Source of the DNA: Diplolepis rosae
Lineage: Eukaryota; Arthropoda; Insecta; Hymenoptera; Diplolepididae
Direction: 5' to 3'
Length of the DNA stretch: 64,000 nucleotides
Assembly (NCBI GenBank): GCA_030998225.1
Contig: JAPYXD010000737.1
Span: forward strand, 2,232,001 to 2,296,000
Shown here piece after piece: positions 56,086 through 64,000 of this stretch (position 1 is the stretch's first letter; the number at the start of each line of letters is the position of its first letter). Made by a program: the position numbers and the translations under genes. The notes under the pieces were generated by a model. The model was not told the origin of the DNA and made no database searches. It worked only from the letters and a program-made list of their open reading frames with translations.

Positions 56086-56710
56086 TATTTTAGGATTTCC
56101 ATTAGTGTTTCTTGTATTTTTAATGATTTATGTATAAAAAGTACTCTCTGAATCATGTTCAGTGGAATTCCACTTATTACCAGTAGGAAGTGCGCTACTA
56201 AGCAATTAGTGGAATACCACTGATTTTTATCTATAGTGTATGACATGGAACACATCTGTGTTGTACGGAAGATGTGTGGAAATGTGCTACACAGAAGATA
56301 ATAAAAAACATTCACTACACAGTCAAAAATAGTTCTAGTAATTTTATTCAACTTTCGATTAAAGTTGGGACATATAGACAAGTTAGAAATTATTTAGTAT
56401 TACTGTAATTATTTGTGATATATTATATGTTCAAGAATGAAGCACAGTTAAGAAAAATTCAGAAGTGTAAAGTATGAAAGCGTGCATTAAAGATCTCTAA
56501 AAATATATATTGTTACTCGTAGTATAATTATAAACAATCAATCTTTTATTTCCTCAGAGAAATACTAGAGCCTTCCATTTATTCTACTCTAAGCTTCACT
56601 CGAGAGTTCGGTAAACCGTGAGTCGCAAGACTCGTTCCATTACCAACCTATTCACGCAGTAACGAATAAAAGTAATCTGCGCCATGATCTGCGCTCAGCC
56701 TTGCGGCAGG

Positions 56711-57069
56711 CAGTGACAAAAATTTCAAACTCAACTAATTAATTGGAAATCATTTGCATCCAGTAGGCGATATAAGGAGATCTTTCTGTGGAGAAAGAGA
56801 TGTCGGACGCCTGTGTAGCTCAGTGGTTAGAGCAGTCGACCGACAATCGAAAGACCTGGGCCCGTATCCCAGCGCAGTCGAAAGCGTCTTTTTTTCCACA
56901 GAAAGATTTCAAATTCTTTAAAAATTTGAATTTATTTGCATTATTGCGATATAAAACTTTGTAATTGTCTACGGGTACACCTGTCGACAACGTATCCTAT
57001 CTGATATGCGACTAGTGATCCTCCGATAACGTAGACAGTGACAAAAATTTAAAACTCAACTAATTAATT
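56711..57069. repeat. Repeat unit bounded by 34-bp direct repeats, containing the tRNA-like sequence
   Basis: CAGTGACAAAAATTTCAAAC followed by TCAACTAATTAATT at 56711-56744 recurs with one change at 57036-57069, 325 bp apart. Within the unit the tRNA-like sequence is framed by inverted repeats (ATCTTTCTGTGGA at about 56780 and TCCACAGAAAGAT at about 56895). Confidence 0.7.
56809..56880 (+). tRNA. tRNA-like sequence (pseudogene or SINE head)
   Basis: A 72-base cloverleaf can be drawn. The acceptor is 56809-56815 with 56873-56879 (one mismatch), and the D arm GCTC/GAGC has loop AGTGGTTA. The anticodon arm has loop CCGACAA, so the formal anticodon is GAC (Val). The T stem is CTGGG/CCCAG. The A box (TAGCTCAGTGG) is perfect, but the T loop is CCCGTAT and C replaces U33, so the B box is poor. 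A run of seven T bases follows at 56889, a possible Pol III terminator. Val-GAC is not a usual eukaryotic tRNA. I take it as a tRNA-derived repeat rather than a working gene. Confidence 0.5.
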
Positions 57070-57108
57070 TAAAATTATATTTAATAATCGGAACGAATTA
57101 TAAACATA

Positions 57109-58240
57109 TTGGGTTTGCCAAGAAGTAATTGCCGATTTTTTCATACAAATTAAACACATTTTTTAAATACAAGGAATGAACTTTAACAAATAATGTATTT
57201 TCCATTTTGTTCAATGACATTTTGCCATCTTTCTGGTAACTTCAGAATTCCACGTTCATAGAATTTTTGGTCTTTATCGGCAAAAAACTGAACCAAGTGC
57301 CATTTCACAGCTTCATCATCATTGAAAGTTTTACCATTCGAGGAGCTTTGTCAAGATCGAAATAAATAGTAGTCTCATGGTGCAAGGTCAGGGCTATAAG
57401 GTGGATGTAACATCACTTCCCAAACATGCCTTAACAATTTTTGACGAGGGGCTAAAGATGTGTGTGGTGTAGCGTTGTCATCGTGAAAAATTACACCTTT
57501 ATGGTTGAACAATTCTGGCCGTTTGTCTTCAACCGCTGCGTTCAATTTGTTCAGCTGGCGACAGTAGACATCCGAATTTAATAGTTTGGTTCCTTGGAAG
57601 CAGTTCAAAAAATACCACATCTTTCCAATCCCACCAAACAGACATCATAATCTTTTTTTGATGTAATTCGGCGTTCGATGTTGTTTGTGGTAGTTCATCG
57701 CACTTAGACCATGGTCGTTTTCGAATGACGTTATTGTGAACAATCCAGTTTTCATCACAAGTGATCATTCGTTTCAAAAAAGGATCAAATTCATTGTGTT
57801 AAAGATGCAAATCACAAGCGTTGCTGCGTTTTGTTAAATGAACTTCTTTCAATTTATGTGGAATCCAAATATCAAGTTTTTTAACGAGTCCTAGACGTTG
57901 TATATGACGGTCGATTGTTGATTTTGGTATTTTGAATCCCCAGAACGGAATTCATCAAACCAATTTCGACACTGTCTGTCTTTTAAAACTCCCTCACCAT
58001 ACATATACATCACGTAACTTTTTAGCAGCCTGTACTGCGTTCTTTCTTTTATGGAAATAAAAAATAAAAATATGACGAAAATGCTCGTTTTTACAATCCA
58101 TCTTAAAGTTGATGCCAAACTAACAACTGCAAACGAAATTACGCGCAATTTTTTTGTAAAGCATGCTAAGAGTGACAGCTAACAAATGACAGAAGGAAAA
58201 AATCATAACATTGACAGAAGTCATTCAAAAAGATGAATTT
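57109..58240 (-). mobile_element. Mariner element (copy 6), same family as copy 3, inactive
   Basis: The 3' terminal repeat is at 57109 (TTGGGTTTGCCAAGAAGTAA, two or three changes from copy 3) after TA. The transposase is read on the minus strand in pieces: 58148-57891 with the helix-turn-helix (EGVLKDRQCRNWFDEFRSGD), 57777-57529 with the first Asp in CDENWIVHNN, and 57620-57375 with the second in HDDNATPHT. The third Asp is in D-Y-Y-L-F after a stop near 57378. The 5' terminal repeat is not recognisable beyond about 58240, so that end is lost or strongly altered. Confidence 0.85.
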
Positions 58241-58379
58241 CACAATTTCAGTCCTATACAAAAGTCGATGACAAGTGATTACAATAAGAATATTTATTCC
58301 CATTACATCTGAATCTTTCGTTACTTAAAAATTTTTAAATTTATATACAATTTAGTGAAAAAAAGTAACTTTTCATAGC

Positions 58380-58560
58380 ACATCTTTTGAAAATCAAATC
58401 AAATTTTCAAAAGAGTTGCTATGGAAAATAATATGCATTACTTAAAACGAACACAACGAATTCAACAAGTGCGAATGCAGCCCTCACTTCCCTTGGGCAG
58501 CAAACTTCGCACTCGTTGCAATCGCTGTGTGTCTTCCCTTGTAATGAAATACACTAGTTG
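58380..58560. repeat. Fragment related to the palindromic element at 27251-28072
   Basis: The reverse complement matches 27655-27800 in order: CATTACAAGGG, GCGATTGCA, GAGGGCTGCA and CATAGCAACTCTTTTGA. It also has a short palindrome of its own around AATCAAATCAAATTTTCAAAAG. Confidence 0.7.
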
Positions 58561-59084
58561 TAATCTAACACTTTTATGACAAATCCTGTTTTAGTCTAAC
58601 AGTTTATATAATATTAGATTCAGAAGTTTCACATGATCTGGTTATATAGGTTCTTTAAGTTTAAAAAAATCTTGATTCATCATTTTTTCTTGATTGATTT
58701 ATAGTTAATTATCTATTTTTACTTTAGTTATTTAAATTAAATTGATTTTATGAAAATTAAAACAGCAGAAGTCTTGATAACAGTATTACATAAAATATAA
58801 AATATCTACACAGGATTTAGAATTCACATAAAGTTATTAGCGATAATAATAATTTGGAATTCACAATTATAAACTACATCTTTTAAAAATATATAACACA
58901 GAAAAAAAAGAATCTTTTTATACATGTTTTTACACAAGATACTTTTTGATAATAATGCAATTTTTGAATATGCATTTCAAAATTTAGGTTCATTAAACTT
59001 TATACGAAGTTATAATAAAAATTTATATTAAACATAAATTATTAATCATATTTTAATATATTTTATACATAATTAATTAATTAT
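58561..59084. other. Intergenic AT-rich sequence
   Basis: Very AT-rich without a gene or clear repeat. Confidence 0.35.
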
Positions 59085-59088
59085 TATG

Positions 59089-59661
59089 TCACGTCCTCGT
59101 GACAATTAATAGTTATATTATACTTATTTGTTATAAATTCAAGTGTGAACAGTTTGAAGAAATGTAAACCATTATATTGAAAAGTACTATCAAATTGTAA
59201 ACATAACTATATTAAGCAATAGCAGATTTAATAACTATCAAAGAGTTGAACAATCATAGGAAATTAATTTGATTGACAGTTCCATTAGCAACTAGTCTTA
59301 TTGATCGAAATTGAATTAAGTGGAAAACATTAACTTTTCCTGAGAACTCAAAGCTTTTAAAAACCATTAGTCCTTCTCAGAATCAAATTGACTAACCATT
59401 AACACATAGACGTTAATTGAAGCAAAATACAGGATAATGCATTAGGATGCGCGATTCACCAAAGGGTTGCCAAGGGCAACACCGAATCACCCACCGATTA
59501 TAAATTGGCAAAACTCAATCCTTGAGCATCACTGTGATTTTGACCATCAAATAAACTAGTCTCTCTGATTGTACCATCGAATCCTTGCGAGTTACTCTAC
59601 TGTGAACCAGTCTCCTGTCCGACTATCCTAAGGATCGTCCCCCTCAAGTTAAAGCCCAACA
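59089..59661 (+). repeat. Candidate solo LTR
   Basis: Begins TGTCACGTCC and ends AGCCCAACA, so TG...CA. Towards the end a CAAATAAAC (polyadenylation signal) is followed by CTCTCTGATTGTACC and a C/T-rich tail, as in many Ty3/gypsy LTRs. No internal region adjoins and no clear target duplication was found, so the boundaries are tentative. Confidence 0.35.
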
Positions 59662-60599
59662 TTTTAATACTCCAGGTAAATACTATATTAATTATCTATT
59701 TTATCATATTCATATAACTAAAAATTCAACTTGTTAAAATCATTTTATCTGCTATTCCTTCAATAATTTGTAATTCAATTTATAATTTCATTGTGCAAAA
59801 ATATATATATGTGATCTTATGCATTTCTGAAATATATTACTCCATTTAGTGACCTTTTGTTCCTGCTCCCTTAGCTTGAAGCCTTGTGCTTCATAAATAA
59901 AATATGATTGGCTGCGACTGAATGGTGTGTATGTATTTGTATGATGTTTTGTATGATGTTTTGTATGTATCGGATGACTAATGTCAGGCTTGAGGTAAGA
60001 ATTTCTTTTACTGCCGGTTGAAGTAACAGGATCGATACTGATTTTACCTAACTATCGTTTGAAGCTCCTCGAGCGTCAGTGATATACATTTCATGTTAGC
60101 TCACTGACGCATATTGATGCCTTTTTGTCGACGACCTTTTACTTAACTCACCACTATTTCCTATGTAACGCTCATTATCATTCACGTTGGGTGAATTAAG
60201 TATTTATCAAATTCATTTTACTCGACTAGAATTTAAAAGATGTTGAATTGTCCATATGTCCCATGTTTAACCGACAGAGTCGAGTAAAATTACTCTAAAT
60301 ATTTTTCTCCGTGTACATAATAATTGTTTTTTGTTCAATACACAGAATTTGTTGAACTTGTTTAAAAATACTCATATTAATCGAAATATGGCCGACTTTC
60401 AATGTCAACAACTGTTCAAGTATTATTCACAGAAACTTTGTTGACCATTAAAATTAAAGGTAATTACATCCTCTACATGTTATTATATAATATTTTACAG
60501 CCGAAAGTTAGATTAAGTAGGTAAAAAATAGAAAATAAAACAAAATACAAACAGCTGCAACTTTTACAATATTGGTCCTGCAGGAGAAAACTTGAATTA
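59662..60599. other. Intergenic sequence with a short tandem repeat
   Basis: TGTATGATGTTT is repeated two to three times at 59938-59968. No gene. Confidence 0.4.
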
Positions 60600-60810
60600 A
60601 AAGTGAAAAATTTAATGTTCATCTACAACTTTGGATCTTATCAATTTTTCGAAAAAACGAATAGGAACGGAAATACAGCGCCATTCGCGTTTTTTAAAAT
60701 GCGACCAGAGGCCAACAGGTCCCGATTTTTTGGTTATAGACTCTACTTATGTCCCCTTTTCACTTTAGAAAACAATCTGCGGACTTATATTTTGTCAAAC
60801 ACTTTATAGC
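60600..60810. repeat. Dispersed repeat, inverted copy of 55925-56085
   Basis: See the partner entry. The 68-residue frame inside is a by-product of the repeat and not a gene. Confidence 0.55.
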
Positions 60811-61550
60811 TATTTTTTCGTTCGTTCAAACATAACACTCGACTTTCTAGTTTGACTAGTAATCAGTTTTCTGTTGTAGATTGTAGTTTTTTAGCCTTTT
60901 TTGTTCTGGATATAGTTTGAAGTATTGTACACATTATTTTCGTAATTGTTTTATACCATATTAGGTGTACAACTTTGCTTCCGCTATTTTTTCCTTAAAG
61001 GACATAGATGGGTATGCATACAAAATCTACCCCCGCACGTATTAACTTGAAATTTCTGTTATAGGTTTGCATCCATGTGAAGTAAAATTTCTCCCAATGA
61101 TAATTCTAGAAATTCATTTTTTTGGAGTTATGAAGGAGGAAAGAAAATTTTAAAAGTGGTTTTTCTTGAAAACAGGTTGAGCGATTTTGATAAACAAAAT
61201 GTATGTTGTAGACAATAATGAGGCTATTTCAAAAAAGAAAAAGGAATTTTTTTTTTAAAAACAATTGTAGCTAAAAATTGTTATTGAATTTTTCGAATTT
61301 TTTTTTTTTGAAGTTTTTACTGTGATCTAAATATCATGTAAGCACGTGAACGCACGCGCAGTAGCAGCGATACACACTCTCTCCTGCTTCGACACAAGAC
61401 CCAGCTGTAAGAAGCACTGGCCCGCGAGGTGCGATACAGTAAGGCTCCGGGCGAGATGCTCAGAGAATCAAATATACTAATATTAATCAATTATTGAGTA
61501 TATTCATTGACTAACCTCCGCCTTCCACATCCATGTAGATACTGCATCAC
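60811..61550. other. Sequence leading into a Ty3/gypsy element, possible short 5' LTR
   Basis: A possible LTR begins at TGTAAGCACGTGAACGC (about 61336) and ends before the GCGGCGACGAGGAT motif at 61569, which in mag-like elements lies close after the primer binding site. The end of the LTR cannot be fixed because the 3' LTR is outside the window. Confidence 0.35.
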
Positions 61551-62063
61551 GTTTAGTTAGATATAGCAGCGGCGACGAGGATAAAAAGGGTACAGAGTGT
61601 TCAAAACCGGTGCGTATAACCTATAAAGAATACACGTGCACGGGCGTGTGAACTACCGCGCAGTGCGCATGTACGTTTATGGGTGTATGATAGTAGTTCA
61701 AGGCCTGTTTAAGCCAAGCTTAAAAGAGTTATTTCGTTTTTTGTTGTTGATTTTTTGTGTTGTTAACAAATGCCCAGTGTGAATTGGCAGTGTATCACAA
61801 ATGAAATAGCAGAGAATCGTACATCGTGGATTAATGCACTCAGTAAAGAAAATTTAATTTAAATGTGTACGCATTTTCAAATTGCCGCCGATGACACGTG
61901 GATTGTGGAACAGTTAACGTAAAGCATTAAGTAAATGTGTCAAAGCCATTATAGCTGAAAATAATAAAGCGGAGAATAAGCAGAGCTCACCGATAAAAAG
62001 CGAAGGAAGTCTTGAAAAATCAAAAGTGAAAACACAATAGTACGGAAAATACAAAAAAAAATC

Positions 62064-62918
62064 ATGTCGCTATTAGGAAAAGTGGAACCTTTTAAAAAGA
62101 ATGGCGATTTGAAAGCTTTTTTGGATCAGCTCGAAGTTATTAACCTTGTTGTCACAAGAAGTGTATGAGGAATTGAAGGCTGAGTGCGAGTCAACAGTGT
62201 TATCCACGTTAAAATTCGAAGATCTGAAAAATAAACTCACAGAAATATACGAGCCGGATAAAGGGGAGTATTCGGCGCGTTTTATTTTTCGCGAACGCAA
62301 GCAAAATTCAAACGGAAGCATGCAAGACTATGTGTTAGCGCTTAAAACTTTGTCAAAACCGTGCAAATTTTCAAACTCCGAATTAGACAGTCAGTTGAAG
62401 GATCAATTGATTTCTGGAGTGGCAAGCAAATTAGTGAAATACGAGCTTTTAAAGGAGTTCGGGAAGACGTTGAAGGAGTTAATATCGTTGGCAAAAACAA
62501 TTGAAATAGCAGAGGGTAAAACGCTGGCTCGGAGTAAGGAAGAAAGCTCGAGAAAAGACGATGAGGCATTAGGTGTGCATCACGTGACGTCATTCAACAG
62601 TCGACGCGGACAGCCGCGTTTTACAGGCCGGCAATGGAAAAGAGAGAGATGGGCAAATGTTGTGGAAAAGGTAATCACCTCCATTTCCAGTGTTCGCTCC
62701 GTTTTAAATATTGTAGCGAGTGCGGCAAGCGCGGACATGTTTTTCGTATGTGCCCCGGTCAAAGAAACGGCACTAATCCGGGACCGAGAGTAAATAATGT
62801 ACAAAACGTATCGAAACCGGAGCAACTTGAAAATATAAATAATTTATCTTGGAATGATTCAAATAACAATGATAATGAAAATTTTAATTACAAAGAACTG
62901 TTAAATGAACAAGAGTGA
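62064..62918 (+). pseudogene. Mag-like gag
   Basis: ATG at 62064 (MSLLGKVEPFKKNGDLKAFL). A deletion near 62130 removes part of the capsid and changes frame to LSQEVYEELKAECESTVLST, then KNKLTEIYEPDKGEYSARF. After another shift near 62640 the nucleocapsid part has CCGKGNHLHFQC and CSECGKRGHVFRMC. The first is C-x2-G-x4-H-x4-C-like with slight deviation and the second a standard CCHC knuckle. Confidence 0.8.
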
Positions 62919-62929
62919 TATTTACAAGA

Positions 62930-63999
62930 TAATTATTTTTCGATATGCAAAATTAATGTAAATAGCGAAATTGTGGAACCACTAGAATTTAAGATAAATA
63001 AAATTATTAAACCATAATTTGAAACAATTTTAATTAATAATAGTTTAGTAACAATGGAAATCGATTTTGATTCACCAATTTCTGCTATTTCAATAGAATA
63101 TTACAAAAATAAATTCTCTAATACACCGCTCTAAGCGGTAACGGGAACTTTGTGCGCGTGTAATAAACAAACAATTTCTACGAAGGGCAAAATTAATGTA
63201 ACTATACTTCGACAAAGCATGACGTAAACAAACATTGTACGTGGTCGATAAAGGGGGGTATCCCATCTTGGGTAGAGAATGGATGGGTGCGTAAGGCATG
63301 AGGCCGTTAAAATTTTCGAATATTATACCTAACCAAAATAAAAAGACTAAATTCATTTATGACGTAAATCGAATTCAAATCGAATCGCTGCGAACGGAAT
63401 TCCCAGAGATTTTGAAGGACGGTTTCGGGTTATTTAATCGCAGAACGTTAACATTGAAAGTAAAGCCGGAAACACAACCTAAATTTCTGCAGCCGCGCAA
63501 GGTGCCTTTTGCAATCATACCGAAAGTTGAATCAGAGATTCACCGATTAGTAGAAAATACAGTTTTAGTGCCGGTAGAGTATAGTGAGTGGGGCACACCT
63601 ATTGTGACGGCAATGAAAGAAAGCGGCGAAGTCAGAATTTGTGGCGACTTTAAGGTCATTCACATCGTTTACGCGAAGTACTAAGAAGGTTAAACGATGT
63701 TGGATTAAAATTAAAATTTGCAAAATGTCAATTTTTAAAAGACGAGGTTGTATATTTAGGCTACAGAATTGATAAATACGGCATCCATCCAATAAAATAT
63801 AAAATTGAAGCTGTACAAAATGCCCTTCCGCCGACGAATGTATCAATGTTACGTAGTTTTTTTAGCCCCGGTAAATTATTATGCACGGTTTATCCCGAAC
63901 ATGGCAACAAAATCACGGCCGCTGTATGATTGCTTAGAGAAACAACGTGGTTTCCGCTGGACCACGGAATGTGTAAACGCGTTTAACGAAATAAAAACA
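62930..63999 (+). pseudogene. Mag-like pol: protease and deleted reverse transcriptase
   Basis: The protease active site, normally D-T/S-G, reads IDFDSPISAIS at about 63060, so two key residues are changed. Downstream pieces of the fold are visible (a shifted-frame remnant of Y-P-x-L-G-R-E-W-M near 63265). The RT begins at 63298, with PRKVPFAIIPKVESEIHRLV, YSEWGTPIVTAMKESGEVRI and CGDFK. It is then joined directly to LRRLNDVGLKLKFAKCQFLK (63680). This skips the palm with Y-x-D-D, an internal deletion of roughly 100 codons. The thumb continues with DEVVYLGYRIDKYGIHP to the window end. Confidence 0.85.
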
Positions 64000-64000
64000 A

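Larger units (their letters stand above)
61569..64000 (+). mobile_element. Mag-like Ty3/gypsy retrotransposon, truncated by the window and internally deleted
   Basis: Order: leader (61569-62063), gag (62064-62918), protease (about 62930-63300), reverse transcriptase (63298-63999, continuing beyond the window). Gag has two zinc knuckles, as in the mag group. Several deletions show that this is a dead copy. The right-hand part, with RNase H and integrase, would follow beyond position 64000. Confidence 0.8.

Noticed and set aside
1..64000. CRISPR arrays, bacterial operons or rRNA genes
   Set aside because: None was found. Repeat structures are transposon termini, LTRs and satellites of a eukaryotic genome.

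Overview
The window looks like repeat-rich, AT-rich nuclear DNA of an arthropod, most likely an insect. The reasons are a spliced eukaryotic gene with GT/AG introns, many mariner transposases, R1- and I-clade non-LTR elements, copia and Ty3/gypsy elements, and a tRNA-Lys-primed LTR element with very long LTRs like those of the Osvaldo/Ulysses group. The species cannot be named from the sequence. Only one ordinary host gene is visible. Two of its exons (4055-4226 and 33900-34016, + strand) encode the C-terminal half of a ubiquitin-E2-variant protein whose active-site Cys position is Gly, as in the Morgue family. The 29.7 kb between them is a single intron filled with nested transposons.

Layout: 1-4054 upstream sequence with a dead mariner (1868-2846). 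4227-33899 is the intron: an R1-like 3' fragment (5829-6510, -), a dead copia element (8300-10292), a 121-bp tandem repeat, then a stack of insertions. At the base of the stack is a degenerate multicopy-family gene (12180-12393 plus 31360-31990). It is split by a giant inverted-repeat (foldback) element (12394-31359), flanked by the hexamer TTAGAC. The left arm of the foldback was itself hit by a smaller palindromic element (about 27251-28072), a 964-bp element flanked by TTAA (28227-29190), and a 13.8 kb LTR retrotransposon on the minus strand (13197-26994, 4-bp TSD ATTA). A deleted mariner (32814-33671) lies just before the last exon.

The LTR retrotransposon is the most interesting object. 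It has 2318-bp LTRs that differ at only about seven positions, a tRNA-Lys-type primer binding site, and gag and pol separated by a canonical -1 frameshift heptamer with a downstream stem. Between pol and the 3' LTR it carries two extra open reading frames. One (16263-16952, -) reads as an extended Tudor domain protein and the other (17140-17622, -) is a basic protein of unknown function. Each is preceded within a few bases by a good 3' splice site. Tudor proteins bind methyl-arginine tails of Piwi-type Argonautes, so an accessory gene that touches the piRNA pathway is a testable idea. In this copy gag and pol carry indels, and the RT catalytic motif has lost one Asp.

34017-64000 is intergenic and transposon-dominated: an RT fragment (36470-37260, -), a multicopy-family pseudogene (37925-38806), three more mariners, a nearly full-length I-clade element with RNase H (43227-49099) inserted in a fourth mariner with a 12-bp TSD, a second R1-like fragment (50320-50721), a pogo-type MITE (51828-52167), a MULE transposase pseudogene (52838-54726), a tRNA-like unit (56809-56880), another mariner (57109-58240, -), and a damaged mag-like Ty3/gypsy element that runs off the right end (about 61550-64000).
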